Below, piece by piece: positions 25,604 through 34,461 of a stretch of DNA of 64,000 nucleotides. Each line of letters opens with the position of its first letter. Within the stretch, counting starts at the first letter, position 1. Source of the stretch: Bdellovibrio sp047344985 (GTDB lineage Bacteria; Bdellovibrionota; Bdellovibrionia; Bdellovibrionales; Bdellovibrionaceae); the NCBI RefSeq assembly GCF_047344985.1, contig NZ_CP178861.1:3596001-3660000 (forward strand), in the 5' to 3' direction. A program made the translations under genes and the position numbers. Under the pieces are notes generated by a model. That model was not told the origin of the DNA. It did not search any database and saw nothing but the letters and a program-made list of their open reading frames with translations.

Positions 25604-26473
25604 TCATCTATAAGCATCTTTTAGCTTGGCAATATCGAGCTTTTTCATCGTGAGCATGGCCTTCATCACGTTCTCTGTTTTAATAGGATCGCTGTCGCTC
25701 ATCATGTCTGCCAAAACTTCAGGCACGACTTGCCATGAAACGCCATATTTATCCTTCAGCCATCCACAGGGCTCCGTCGATCCGCCCTCCGATAGCTTTT
25801 GCCAATACTCGTCGACCTCTTCTTGAGTTTTGCAATTCACCATCAATGAAAGAGCATGCGTGATTTCGTTTGTTTGCTCTTTTTGACCTTCCATCAAGAC
25901 AAACTCTTGTCCACCAAGAGAGAATCTTGCGTGCATCACCGTTTTAGTTTGAGGATCCTTATGCATTGTTTGCACCATCGAGTGCTTAAAAGCCGAAGTA
26001 TAAAATTCAATGGCCTCTTCACCTTTTCCAAACATTTTTCCTGTAAATAGAATGGCCGGAGCGATCTTTTGTTTGCTTTCGGAAAGAATCAACTGCCAAG
26101 GAAGACCAAAACGATCCATGCACCAAGCGTATTTTTTTGCCCAAGGATACTCCTTAAGCTCAAATAAAATTTTACCGCCTTTGCTCAGCTCTTTCCAAAG
26201 ATGATCTATTTCTTCTTCTGTTTCACAAGACACGAAGAGTGAAACACCGGGAGTAAATTTAAAAATAGGACCGCCGTTGAGGGCCACGTAATTTTGTCCT
26301 TCTATTTCAAATTCGACAGTCATCACGGAACCTTCTTTTCGGCCAGAGACTTCAGCTCCCGCTTTTCCGTAATAAGCCACGCGTCCTAACTTCGATTTTT
26401 TGAAAAGAGATGTATAGAGTTTCGCCGCTTCTTCCGCCTGATTATCAAACCAAAGACAAGGATCGATTTGCAT
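25604..26473 (-). CDS. two-domain VOC (PhnB-like) protein
   Basis: The 289-residue protein is a tandem of two similar halves. Each half starts with a Phe/Thr-rich strand plus EEA (WFDNQAEEAAKLYTSLFKKS at about 9-28; TGKMFGKGEEAIEFYTSAF in the second half) and ends with G-W/L-x-DKYGVSWQVV or MDRFGLPWQLI. This matches the PhnB/3-dmu-9 methyltransferase-like group, in spite of its name a VOC protein with no shown methyltransferase activity. Start ATG 26473 has AAGGAGG. Ligand unknown. Confidence 0.87.
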   Translation of the reverse strand: MQIDPCLWFDNQAEEAAKLYTSLFKKSKLGRVAYYGKAGAEVSGRKEGSVMTVEFEIEGQNYVALNGGPIFKFTPGVSLFVSCETEEEIDHLWKELSKGGKILFELKEYPWAKKYAWCMDRFGLPWQLILSESKQKIAPAILFTGKMFGKGEEAIEFYTSAFKHSMVQTMHKDPQTKTVMHARFSLGGQEFVLMEGQKEQTNEITHALSLMVNCKTQEEVDEYWQKLSEGGSTEPCGWLKDKYGVSWQVVPEVLADMMSDSDPIKTENVMKAMLTMKKLDIAKLKDAYR

Positions 26474-26543
26474 AAAGCCTCCTTAGAATTCGCTTTCATC
26501 GTAGCACCTGGAGAAAGCCTTGCCTATATGTGCAAATAAACAG

Positions 26544-26557
26544 GTCCAATATTGGAC
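26544..26557. promoter_or_regulatory. perfect 14-bp palindrome, candidate operator
   Basis: GTCCAATATTGGAC is its own reverse complement. It lies in the 227-bp gap between the divergent VOC (26473) and CBS (26701) genes, where a regulator site would be expected. No matching regulator is identified. Confidence 0.45.
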
Positions 26558-26700
26558 ACATTAAATTTTCTGAACATTCAGCAAAATGGAAATCCCTTTG
26601 CTGTACTTTATCACGAAGAGCGCTTTTTTCTCTCTAAGACAGAGAAATTGGCCGACACTTTTTGCGAAGAGAAAACTTACTCTAACCACAAGGAACTTTT

Positions 26701-27186
26701 ATGGAAGCAAAAATGACTCATCAAGAAACCGGAACTCGCAAAGCCAATCTAAAACTGCGCTGGGAAAAAAGCCGTATCGTTTCCATTAGTCCAGATGCCG
26801 ACCTGACTGAAGCAGCCAAGCTGATGAAAGACCAACAAGTCGGAGACGTTCTGGTTATGGGAGGCCAAGGCCCTTCTTCTATTCAAGGAATCATCACGGA
26901 CCGGGACATCGCTCTTTGCGTGGCAACCAATAAAGATATTTCTTCTATTCGCGTTGGCGACATTATGTCTCCTTCGGTTGTCACCGGAAACATCGACGAC
27001 GATATTTTCAAACTTGCGGGACTTATGAAAAATTCCGGCGTAACTCGTCTGCCTTTGATGGGACAAGGAAACCAAGTTATCGGTGTTGTCACCGCAAGAA
27101 ACCTAATTGAAGTTCTTTTGGGCGCTCTTTTTGATTTGGTCCAAATTTCAGAGACTCAACATCAAAACGAACGAGCTCATCATTAA
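26701..27186 (+). CDS. CBS-domain pair protein
   Basis: The 161-residue protein has two CBS domains in tandem: about residues 20-80 (VVSISPDADLTEAAKLMKDQ-like, then IQGIITDRDIAL) and 85-145 (DIMSPSVVTGNIDDDIFKLAGLMKNSG, VIGVVTARNLIEVL). The DRD in the first domain is a common nucleotide-contact motif. Such stand-alone proteins sense adenine nucleotides or act in stress responses. The start ATG has AAGGAA upstream. It leads a cluster with DUF6496 and BON genes (14 and 13 bp apart). Confidence 0.92.
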   Translation: MEAKMTHQETGTRKANLKLRWEKSRIVSISPDADLTEAAKLMKDQQVGDVLVMGGQGPSSIQGIITDRDIALCVATNKDISSIRVGDIMSPSVVTGNIDDDIFKLAGLMKNSGVTRLPLMGQGNQVIGVVTARNLIEVLLGALFDLVQISETQHQNERAHH

Positions 27187-27200
27187 TCACAGAGGTCATT

Positions 27201-27680
27201 ATGCCAGAAAAAGCAGTCGTGGAGCGGGCACGCAAAAAAGCCCGCGAAGGAAAATCTCCCTCCACTCAAGCCGGAGAATTTGTAAAAGCGGAAATCGATA
27301 AAGTGCGCAAAGGCGAACATGGCGTGCGCTCTCCGAAACAAGCTATCGCTATCGGTCTTTCAGAAGCCCGTAAAGCCGGAGTTAAACTTCCTCCGAACCC
27401 AAATAAAAAAGCGAAGACGACAAGAAAAACGAAACGCAAAGCGAGTTCCGAGACTTCCGCAAAACGAGCACGTGCTTCATTAAAAGCGTTAAAACGCGAA
27501 CCAACATCAACGGTTTCGCCTGCATCCATGTCGAAGTTTTCAAAACAAGCCGCTAAAAAACGGGGTCCCGCAAAACGCCATAAGGCTGCAATGAAAGCTG
27601 TGAAAACCAAAGGCCCTCAGGAACTCAAAAGAGCCGCAAGAAAAGCCGCTCATACAAGAGAAATGCGCGCTCACCATTAG
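27201..27680 (+). CDS. DUF6496-type basic protein
   Basis: The 159-residue protein is very rich in lysine, arginine and alanine. Its N-terminal part (VERARKKAREGKSPSTQAGE, then VRSPKQAIAIGLSEARKAGVKL) matches DUF6496 proteins found across many bacteria, often near stress genes. The C-terminal half is histone-H1-like low-complexity KRA/KKA sequence, suggesting nucleic acid binding; that is an inference. It is the middle gene of the CBS-DUF6496-BON group, preceded by AGAGGTC. Confidence 0.85.
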   Translation: MPEKAVVERARKKAREGKSPSTQAGEFVKAEIDKVRKGEHGVRSPKQAIAIGLSEARKAGVKLPPNPNKKAKTTRKTKRKASSETSAKRARASLKALKREPTSTVSPASMSKFSKQAAKKRGPAKRHKAAMKAVKTKGPQELKRAARKAAHTREMRAHH

Positions 27681-27693
27681 AAAGGAGTCTACT

Positions 27694-28206
27694 GTGAGAC
27701 ACACCAATCCTCGCTACCGTCATATCACTTCGGACTCTATCGATTATGGATTAAGATCCGATGCCATTCATACGCCTTCATCAGGCTACAGCTATTCGAC
27801 AGCCGAATCCTACGAGTGGGATCGCGCTATGAACCCGAATGTGCGTTACGTGCCAGGCGAAAACAATCGGGATCTTGCGCGCGAGTGGAGTCGCGAGCCC
27901 CGCGAAGACCGTAATCAAAAATCTTATTACGGAAGAGGTCCGAAAAATTATCGTCGCACGGATGAACGCATTTATGAAGACGTGTGCGAGGTTCTTTCAA
28001 GACATCCTGATATTGATGCCAGTGAAATCATTGTCGATGTCGATCACGGTATTGTTTATCTTGATGGAACCGTGGAGACGCGACGAGTTCGTGCCTTGGC
28101 CGAAGAAGTCGTTGAGGATCTGCTAGGCGTACAACAAGTTGAAAACAATCTTGAGGTTTTACCAAGAGACCGAGATCTTCGCCGTATTTCGCATAGCTTA
28201 TCGTGA
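27694..28206 (+). CDS. BON-domain protein, cytoplasmic or exported unknown
   Basis: The 170-residue protein starts at GTG 27694, with AAAGGAG upstream. The first 90 residues are polar, rich in Tyr, Arg and Ser and probably disordered. A single BON domain spans about 95-160 (RIYEDVCEVLSRHPDIDASEI, VDVDHGIVYLDGTVETRR, LLGVQQVENNLEVLP). It has no signal peptide. It closes the CBS/DUF6496 cluster and overlaps the convergent metallo-hydrolase by 9 bp. A related two-BON protein lies at 2332. Confidence 0.88.
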   Translation: MRHTNPRYRHITSDSIDYGLRSDAIHTPSSGYSYSTAESYEWDRAMNPNVRYVPGENNRDLAREWSREPREDRNQKSYYGRGPKNYRRTDERIYEDVCEVLSRHPDIDASEIIVDVDHGIVYLDGTVETRRVRALAEEVVEDLLGVQQVENNLEVLPRDRDLRRISHSLS

Positions 28207-29547
28207 CTGGCTTTTGATTTTTTTTAGCTGGGCTTTTTGGTACGAACCAAAGACGCCGTTAAAGAGGCTTCTAATCAGAGGATCTTCCACAATATCGGCG
28301 TCTTGAATTTCTTTTTCGATTGCAGGGTCAAAAACTCTGTCGTTGATTCTTATATACATAGAGGTCAACGATTCACCCAGCTCAAGCGCCGCGTACACTT
28401 TCGCCATAGGAACTTCAGTGAACCACGAAAGAGGTTCTGGCATTGAAGCCAATCGAGTTATTTCATTTCCCTGCAAACGATAATAAAACGATGTTTGAAC
28501 TCCATTATGATCATACAGAGATAAACACCAGTTCCGCGCCTTTTCAAAGTAAGAATCAAGAGGCGGCTCCATAGATTTGTATTTCTCGATAAGACCCTTC
28601 TCGCAATACTTAAGAACAAAAGCCGTCTGTTCCTCTGTTAACGGCTCAAAATGTCGGGCCACTTTCGCAGTTGTTGGCGGCTTTAGATTGCCATCGTACT
28701 TATAGTCCACGTCTTGGTCACCGAGTGGCTCCACCCAAGACAGGTTTTTGGACGTACTCAAAGAGTTTTGGTCTAAACGAATAGACATCGAAGGATTCAA
28801 TCGAACCACTTGAGAATCTGGCAAGATCGTTTCCATTTCTTTTTGAAATTCTTTGTAGGTGATCGGAAAAAAAGCATGGTTATACCAGGACCACGGCTCC
28901 ATCGAGAACTGACACGAACTTGGAACAATGTATTTAGGTTTAAGAGCTTTGATTTGCTCTAACCACTCTGGAGGAAGCGTCCGCGATGCTGCCGGAAAAC
29001 GCGACGGTGAGAGCACTTCAATTTCACGCATCGTTTGAAACGGCCATAAAACCAAATCCCAGGAATTGCCTTTAACCAGAAGGTTTAAAGTTTCATAGTC
29101 GACCCACGAATCAACGACATTTAAAACGTTGATTCCTTCTGCTTGAATGTGAAAGATTGAATCCACGTCTTCATCCAAAGCTCTTCGCGGAGTGATTTCG
29201 ATGGATCCGATCTTGAGCGTTTCATTTAATTTCAGTGAATGCACGTTTTGAAAACCCAGCTCACGAATCAAAGAAAACATTTCTTCAAAAACACAGAACA
29301 TATAGATCGGAGTCCTCCGATCCAGGTAATTAAGGCTTTCCAGGGAACAATGGTCATCGTGATAGTGGGAAATAAAAACCGCGTCCAGCTTAAGATTTTT
29401 GATTTCATCGTGATGGAACTTCACATTCGGAAAAGCGTGGCAGTTCCGGCTAAACGGGTTTTCAAAAACCGGATCAAAGGCGATTTGAGTTCCATTGCAC
29501 TCAAAAACGTAACCCGCATGCAAAATACGCGAAATCTTAAGACTCAT
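28198..29547 (-). CDS. metallo-beta-lactamase-fold hydrolase with C-terminal extension
   Basis: The 449-residue protein begins with an MBL domain (LHAGYVFECNGTQIAFDPVF, metal motif SHYHDDH with H61, H63, D65, H66). Later MBL motifs are less clear (NVVDSWVDYE, SSCQFS). A C-terminal part of about 200 residues has no family I can name. Similar proteins include UlaG-like lactonases and lipid hydrolases. No signal peptide, so cytoplasmic. Only a weak ribosome binding site is visible before ATG 29547. Substrate unknown. Confidence 0.8.
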   Translation of the reverse strand: MSLKISRILHAGYVFECNGTQIAFDPVFENPFSRNCHAFPNVKFHHDEIKNLKLDAVFISHYHDDHCSLESLNYLDRRTPIYMFCVFEEMFSLIRELGFQNVHSLKLNETLKIGSIEITPRRALDEDVDSIFHIQAEGINVLNVVDSWVDYETLNLLVKGNSWDLVLWPFQTMREIEVLSPSRFPAASRTLPPEWLEQIKALKPKYIVPSSCQFSMEPWSWYNHAFFPITYKEFQKEMETILPDSQVVRLNPSMSIRLDQNSLSTSKNLSWVEPLGDQDVDYKYDGNLKPPTTAKVARHFEPLTEEQTAFVLKYCEKGLIEKYKSMEPPLDSYFEKARNWCLSLYDHNGVQTSFYYRLQGNEITRLASMPEPLSWFTEVPMAKVYAALELGESLTSMYIRINDRVFDPAIEKEIQDADIVEDPLIRSLFNGVFGSYQKAQLKKIKSQSR

Positions 29548-29627
29548 AGACTAAATACTTAGCCCAGTCCTTCGAAGGAAACAAGCCGGTCTTGACCTTC
29601 CAAAGCTGCGAGGTCTATTGTAGGGAC

Positions 29628-30398
29628 ATGAAATTGATCTCATGGAATGTTAATGGTTTACGCTCGGTTCAACGTAAGAATTTTCGCGAATGGTTCGAAG
29701 ATGAAAAAGCGGACGTCGTGTGCTTGCAGGAAATTAAAATTTCTGAAGAAGCTATTCAAGAAGATGAAACTCTCTACCATCCCAGCCGCTACCATTCACA
29801 GTGGGCCTTTGCTGAAAAGGCCGGATATTCTGGATTAGCTCTTTATTCTAAAAAAGAACCTGATGAAGTTCGCATCGGCTTAGGCATTCCTAAATTCGAT
29901 AGCGAAGGCCGTTGGCTCGAGGCTGATTTTGGTCCGATCACTGTTATCAACAGTTATTGGCCGAACAGCCAGCGCGATCACGCTCGCCTGCCTTTCAAAT
30001 TGGAATTCTGTGCGGCGGCTGAAAAGCGTCTTGAGAGCTTAAGAAAAAAAGGCCGCGAGGTTGTTATCTGCGGCGACTTTAATATCGCTCACAAAGAGAT
30101 TGATTTAAAAAATCCAAAATCCAATACGAAAAACGCAGGTTTTCTTCCTGAAGAACGTGCGTGGATGACGAAGTTTCAAGAAAAACTTGAATGGGTTGAT
30201 ACCTTCCGCAAATTTGAACAAGGTCCCGGACATTACACATGGTGGAGCTATCGCCCGGGAGTTCGTGAAAAGAACGTGGGTTGGCGTCTTGATTATTTCC
30301 TTGTTAATAAAGAAGCTTCTGATCGCTTGAAAGCGGCAGCTCACTGTCCTGATGTGATGGGATCGGATCACTGCCCTGTTCGACTGACTCTGAAATAA
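29628..30398 (+). CDS. xth: exodeoxyribonuclease III
   Basis: The start is ATG 29628 (MKLISWNVNGLRS); the upstream extension from 29592 is unlikely. The 256-residue protein has all the ExoIII/AP-endonuclease landmarks: N7 in WNVNG, E35 in LQEIK, the GDFNIAHKEIDL block, WRLDYFLV and the terminal SDHCPV. It cuts DNA at abasic sites and degrades 3' ends in base-excision repair. It stands alone between two minus-strand genes. Confidence 0.95.
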   Translation: MKLISWNVNGLRSVQRKNFREWFEDEKADVVCLQEIKISEEAIQEDETLYHPSRYHSQWAFAEKAGYSGLALYSKKEPDEVRIGLGIPKFDSEGRWLEADFGPITVINSYWPNSQRDHARLPFKLEFCAAAEKRLESLRKKGREVVICGDFNIAHKEIDLKNPKSNTKNAGFLPEERAWMTKFQEKLEWVDTFRKFEQGPGHYTWWSYRPGVREKNVGWRLDYFLVNKEASDRLKAAAHCPDVMGSDHCPVRLTLK

Positions 30399-30401
30399 TA
30401 A

Positions 30402-30899
30402 TTATTCCGGTTTATAGCCGCTGATGTTTTCAAAGAGCTTTTCCATACGATAATAAAGCTCTGCGATATATTTATCTGGCTCTTTTCCTGACATAGCAGC
30501 GTTGTCTTCGATTTTTTCAATGCAGCTTAAGTCATGACAAATGAGATAAGAGCTGCTCACGTTTGAACTCATCGAAACAGAAAGCATTCCGATTTCATCA
30601 GACGTTCCGTAAGCGTGGCACCAACTGCAAAGTCCACCGACAGGCTCCCCGGTAGATGCAGACCGCTTAAAAGCAACACCTCTCGGCAAATCCCAGTTTG
30701 GCATTTTAAAAATAAGATAAGTATAAACACCCGAAGGCTCTTTCCAAGTGAAGTACGAACGCACATTCAGAGGGAATTTAAGCTTCTCAGGAAGAACTAA
30801 TTTCTTTTGATCTCGAGGACGAAAGGCCTGAACCAGCTCCGCTTCACTTTCGATCGCAAATGAGTTCTCTTTTACGAAATTATTTAATTGAGTCTGCAC
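30402..30899 (-). CDS. FBP-domain (FusB C-terminal-like) zinc protein
   Basis: The 165-residue protein starts at GTG 30899, with AGGAGT upstream. Its C-terminal part carries a treble-clef zinc motif (LCSWCHAYGT with CxxC; then LICHDLSCIEK with CxxxxC) and matches the FBP_C fold of FusB, which binds elongation factor G and frees it from fusidic acid-stalled ribosomes. It lacks the FusB N-terminal domain. It may bind EF-G, but that is inferred. It lies 11 bp after a TetR gene and is probably under its control. Confidence 0.82.
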   Translation of the reverse strand: MQTQLNNFVKENSFAIESEAELVQAFRPRDQKKLVLPEKLKFPLNVRSYFTWKEPSGVYTYLIFKMPNWDLPRGVAFKRSASTGEPVGGLCSWCHAYGTSDEIGMLSVSMSSNVSSSYLICHDLSCIEKIEDNAAMSGKEPDKYIAELYYRMEKLFENISGYKPE

Positions 30900-30910
30900 T
30901 GGATTTACTC

Positions 30911-31534
30911 CTATGACCGTATCGTTGCAAAATAGCGTTTGAGCGAATCGTAAAGAGCATCAAAAGCTTTAGGATCGTCGAGAGCTTTGAGCATTCCATA
31001 GAAACCCTCATGTGCCATCACTACAAAGTGCGCGGCCTGACGAGTGTTCACATCTTTTTTCAGATATCCGGCTTCTTTGGCGCGCTTTAATTCCTTCTCC
31101 ATGCCGTCGATCCAATAGTTCAACGCACCTTCAAGGCGCTCTTTAAAACCTTTATCAACCGGAGCCATCTCTTGCACAAGATTATTTAAAGGACATCCAT
31201 AGCGAAGCTCACTGGGTTTCGCTTTACCAATCAAATTTCTTAATTGCGCAAGAATTCCCTCAATGGGATTTTCATACTCTTTGAGAGGATCAATCCAACG
31301 ACTGTAAGTCATTGGCTTAATCACTTCATCAACAAGCGCATAGCCCAAATCCAGTTTTGTGGGAAACTGATGATAGAACGCACCCTTTGTCAGAGATGTT
31401 TTTCCCACGATGTCGTCAACGCTAACGCCTTGAAAACTTCGGGTAAAAATCTCCCAGAAGGCCGCCTCCAAGATCTCTTTTCGGGACTCTTCGAGGTTTC
31501 GCGTCTTTTTGGGGCTTTTTTTTCTATCAACCAT
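30911..31534 (-). CDS. TetR-family repressor A
   Basis: The 207-residue protein has an N-terminal helix-turn-helix (RKEILEAAFWEIFTRSFQGVSVDDIVGKTSLTKGAFYHQFPTKLDLGYALVDE). It is clearly paralogous to the regulator at 40405: both share FxQG/FNGV, FYHQFPTK/FFHYFPTKSHVGYAIVDE, GCPLNNLxQEM and a C-terminal FYG/FAMG helix. A matching palindrome is in the gap upstream (31569). It likely represses itself, the FBP gene and the divergent GFA-VOC pair. Effector unknown. Confidence 0.9.
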   Translation of the reverse strand: MVDRKKSPKKTRNLEESRKEILEAAFWEIFTRSFQGVSVDDIVGKTSLTKGAFYHQFPTKLDLGYALVDEVIKPMTYSRWIDPLKEYENPIEGILAQLRNLIGKAKPSELRYGCPLNNLVQEMAPVDKGFKERLEGALNYWIDGMEKELKRAKEAGYLKKDVNTRQAAHFVVMAHEGFYGMLKALDDPKAFDALYDSLKRYFATIRS

Positions 31535-31568
31535 ATAAAGAATCTAGCAAAAAATTCCGATCTTTACA

Positions 31569-31586
31569 ACATACTATTTGGTATGT
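31569..31586. promoter_or_regulatory. TetR operator-like palindrome, site 1
   Basis: ACATACTATTTGGTATGT is an interrupted inverted repeat; with flanking A and T the arms AACATAC and GTATGTT are perfect over seven bases. It lies in the divergent gap between the TetR (31534) and GFA (31616) genes and resembles the two sites at 40303 and 40379 beside the paralogous TetR. Confidence 0.75.
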
Positions 31587-31615
31587 TATTGTCTTTCATA
31601 TAAGGAGACTTAACT

Positions 31616-31969
31616 ATGAAGCACCAGGGAAGCTGCCATTGTGGCGCCGTGAAATTTGAAGTCGACGCAGACCTCAAAGAAGGAATAACTTGCAACTGTT
31701 CGATCTGCAATCGCAAAGGCACTATTCTAGCTTTTGTACCAGATAGCGCCTTTCGACTTATCTCTGGAAGCGACTCTTTAACCGATTACCAATTCGGTAA
31801 GAAGTCCATTCACCATACTTTTTGTAAAGTCTGCGGTGTGACAGCTTTTGCGTCCGGCAAAATGCCTACGGGTGAACCTATTAAGGCGATCAATTTAAGA
31901 TGTGTTGAAGATCTTGTTTTAGATGAAATTAAAACGCAGTTTTTCGACGGAAAAAGCATTCAAATATAA
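31616..31969 (+). CDS. GFA-family (CENP-V/GFA) zinc protein
   Basis: The 117-residue protein has the GFA zinc ligand pattern: GSCHCGAVKF (CxC), ITCNCSICNRKG (CxCxxC) and HHTFCKVCGVTAF (CxxC). GFA-type proteins bind zinc and are named after glutathione-dependent formaldehyde activation; that activity is doubtful in most members. RBS AAGGAG precedes ATG 31616. It is followed 20 bp later by a VOC gene and is divergent from the TetR repressor, with an operator-like palindrome between. Confidence 0.93.
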   Translation: MKHQGSCHCGAVKFEVDADLKEGITCNCSICNRKGTILAFVPDSAFRLISGSDSLTDYQFGKKSIHHTFCKVCGVTAFASGKMPTGEPIKAINLRCVEDLVLDEIKTQFFDGKSIQI

Positions 31970-31989
31970 AAAAATCGAAGGAGACATTT

Positions 31990-32406
31990 ATGCAAAACGA
32001 ATTCTGGGTGAATCTTCCCTCTAAAGACCTTGAAAGAACTCGAAAATTTTTTACCGATATCGGCTTTAACATGGACAAAGTTCACTCAAATGCACAAATG
32101 GTGAGTATGGACTTGGGCAACAAAAAAGTTGTCGTGAATGTTTTCCCTGAAAACATGTTTCGTGAGTTTATCGGCGGGCAACAAGTGACAGATGCAAAAC
32201 AATCCAATGAAGTTTTATTTTCTTTAGGTGCGAACTCTCCCGAAGAAGTCGACGCATGGGCTGAAAAAGCTGTCAAAGCAGGCGCCACTCTTTACGCGAA
32301 GCCCGGCTACAAAGACGGATGGATGTATGGTTGCGGATTTGTCGATCCAGATGGGCACCGTTGGAATTTGCTTTTCATGGACATGAGCAAAATGCCGAAG
32401 GGCTAG
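31990..32406 (+). CDS. VOC-family (glyoxalase-like) protein
   Basis: The 138-residue VOC protein begins MQNEFWVNLPSKDLERTRKF and ends in GCGFVDPDGHRWNLLFMDMS, typical of the glyoxalase/bleomycin resistance superfamily. The DPDGH motif supplies a possible metal ligand. RBS GAAGGAG precedes ATG 31990. It forms a unit with the GFA gene, plausibly for handling an electrophile sensed by the TetR repressor. Confidence 0.9.
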   Translation: MQNEFWVNLPSKDLERTRKFFTDIGFNMDKVHSNAQMVSMDLGNKKVVVNVFPENMFREFIGGQQVTDAKQSNEVLFSLGANSPEEVDAWAEKAVKAGATLYAKPGYKDGWMYGCGFVDPDGHRWNLLFMDMSKMPKG

Positions 32407-32429
32407 GGAAAAATCTTTTAGACTTTCAG

Positions 32430-32462
32430 GAGGCTGAAGAAAACCCAGCCTCTGTTTTATTT
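32430..32462. terminator. rho-independent terminator
   Basis: GAGGCTG (32430-32436) pairs with CAGCCTC (32446-32452) and is followed by TGTTTTATTTT. It ends the GFA-VOC unit and meets the convergent MBL gene. Confidence 0.82.
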
Positions 32463-33569
32463 TAGATCTGTCCACCATTCGACATTGCGATAATTATCAT
32501 TGATCGCAACTGTTTCTCCAATTTTCGGAGTGACAAGGTTGACGCCACGGCTTTTTGAAAGTTTCAACAACTCGTCAACAGGCTCGCGCCATGAATGCAA
32601 AGCCAGAACGAACATGCCCCAGTGAATTGGGAAAAATCTTTTTGCTCTTAAATCAAAGTAAGCTTGCACGGATTCTTCAGGCAAAGCGTGAACAGCTCTC
32701 CACTTTTGATTGTACTGACCATTTTCGATGAAGGCGATATCAAACGGTCCGTACTTATCACCAATTTCTTTAAAGTGAGTATCGTAACCAGAGTCACCGC
32801 TAAAATAAATATTGTGATCGCTATTACGAATCACCCACGACGCCCATAGTGTCTTATTTCCGTCAGAAACGCCGCGACCGGAAAAATGTTGCGCAGGTGT
32901 TGCAACAAATTCGATACCTTCAAAGTTGGTGCTTTGCCACCAGTCGAGCTCTGTGATTCGTGAACGATCTATTCCCCAACCGACAAGATGCGAACCTACT
33001 CCTAATGGAGTCAGGAACTTATTTTCTTTTTTGGCGAAGAATTTCATCGTCTCCATATCAAGATGATCGTAGTGATCGTGCGAGATCAAAATCAGATCAA
33101 TCTTGGGAAGCTCTTCAAGTTTAAGAACTGGAGCTTGAAATCTCTGCACCATAAAACTCACTGGTGAAGCACTTCCCGAGAAAACCGGATCAACCAGAAT
33201 AATCTTTCCAGAGAAATTTAGCAAAAACGTCGAATGTCCAAACCAGATGACTTTCACATCCTGACATGGTTTTAAAAATTCATTCAAATCAGGTTTTACT
33301 TCAGGAAGCGAAGTCGCGGGCACTCTGCCCTCGCCTTTTGCCAGCCATTCCATAATGGTGCTAACGCTAAAAGCTTCCTTTCTCATTTTTTCCAATACGT
33401 CCGGTATTCTATTTACAAATTTGCCATCACGAAACTGCGGAGATTTCTTGAAACTTTCAACTTGCTCGCCATTGGGACTCGAACCAAATACTGGTAACAT
33501 ATAACCTACTCCCAGAAAGAAAATCAGAATCAGTACGACACAGAGAAGAACATTGATCTGTTTTTTCAT
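32457..33569 (-). CDS. membrane-anchored MBL-fold hydrolase (RomA/NAPE-PLD-like)
   Basis: The 370-residue protein has an N-terminal membrane anchor (residues about 6-27) and then an MBL fold: GHSTFLLNFSGKIILVDPVFSG, SHDHYDH (H164, H166, D168, H169), TPAQHFSGRG and FSGDSGYDTHF. This arrangement matches the RomA/NAPE-PLD-like group, whose animal member cuts N-acyl phosphatidylethanolamine. Bacterial substrates are unsettled. The active domain is probably in the periplasm. It meets the VOC gene through a terminator. Confidence 0.87.
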   Translation of the reverse strand: MKKQINVLLCVVLILIFFLGVGYMLPVFGSSPNGEQVESFKKSPQFRDGKFVNRIPDVLEKMRKEAFSVSTIMEWLAKGEGRVPATSLPEVKPDLNEFLKPCQDVKVIWFGHSTFLLNFSGKIILVDPVFSGSASPVSFMVQRFQAPVLKLEELPKIDLILISHDHYDHLDMETMKFFAKKENKFLTPLGVGSHLVGWGIDRSRITELDWWQSTNFEGIEFVATPAQHFSGRGVSDGNKTLWASWVIRNSDHNIYFSGDSGYDTHFKEIGDKYGPFDIAFIENGQYNQKWRAVHALPEESVQAYFDLRAKRFFPIHWGMFVLALHSWREPVDELLKLSKSRGVNLVTPKIGETVAINDNYRNVEWWTDLK

Positions 33570-33662
33570 AACCCCAATATAGCAATGTATCCATCAAAAT
33601 CACATTAAAACTAATCCAGTCTGGATGAGCCAAAGGAGCTTCGGAGGGCGAACTTCAATTTC

Positions 33663-34391
33663 CTACTTTCCGAAATACATTTTTTTAGAAAGGTCCTCTA
33701 GTTCTTTTGGAGATTTTCTCCAAACCTCAAACATTCCTCTGCCAATTTTGTCGGGGATGATATCTTCAATTTCATCTTCCACAGCCTTCAATATACTTTC
33801 CGCCACGTCTTTAGGAGCCGTCATATCCATCGTGCTACCTTTATTCATATCGGTATCGATAGCTCCAGGATTCACGATATGAACCGGGATGCCTTTGGCA
33901 CTTAATTCAATTCTTGCTGCTTGTGAGACAGAATAAAGTGCTGCCTTTGAGGCAGAGTAGCCTGCAATAAACGGAAAATTCACGTAACTTGCGATTGAAG
34001 CGATATTGACGATTCTTGTTTCTTTATTCTTTTCCAAAACCGGAACAAACGCGCGCATCATTGCAAGAGTCGCAAAGCAATTGATTTCCATGTCTTTCTT
34101 AAATCCTTCCATATTCCCTTCGAGGATATTTCCTGGATTTAAGATGCCTGCATTGTTGATAAGAATCTGAGTGTCGGCGCATTCTTCAGCAGCTTTTTTG
34201 ATTTCTTCATTTTTGGAAATATCAAGCTTGATAGCGACAACTCTTGGGTCATTAAATGGAGGAAGATTTTCGATTTTCCTTGAAGCTGCATAAACTTTTC
34301 CGACGTTCTTAGAGAGACACGCTTCGACAAGCGCCCGACCAATTCCGCGATTAGCACCGGTAATAAAAACTGTTTTTCCTGTGAATTGCAT
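33663..34391 (-). CDS. short-chain dehydrogenase/reductase
   Basis: The start is ATG 34391, with ATGGAGG five bases upstream. The 242-residue protein has the SDR motifs TGANRGIG (cofactor), NNAG, the catalytic Ser (NIASIASY) and YSASKAAL (YxxxK), and NPGAIDT. NADP(H) is suggested by the missing acidic residue after strand 2 (AASRK). The substrate is unknown. It lies 70 bp after a small ORF on the same strand. Confidence 0.93.
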   Translation of the reverse strand: MQFTGKTVFITGANRGIGRALVEACLSKNVGKVYAASRKIENLPPFNDPRVVAIKLDISKNEEIKKAAEECADTQILINNAGILNPGNILEGNMEGFKKDMEINCFATLAMMRAFVPVLEKNKETRIVNIASIASYVNFPFIAGYSASKAALYSVSQAARIELSAKGIPVHIVNPGAIDTDMNKGSTMDMTAPKDVAESILKAVEDEIEDIIPDKIGRGMFEVWRKSPKELEDLSKKMYFGK

Positions 34392-34461
34392 AGTTACCTC
34401 CATTAAACGGAAAGTAACTAAATCTGATAGAAATTACTGGCTGAATTCGGACTTCATCCTC

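Noticed and set aside
26586..26789. Frame of 67 codons overlapping the CBS gene start
   Set aside because: No ribosome binding site, and it is out of frame with the CBS gene, which has a clear site at 26701.
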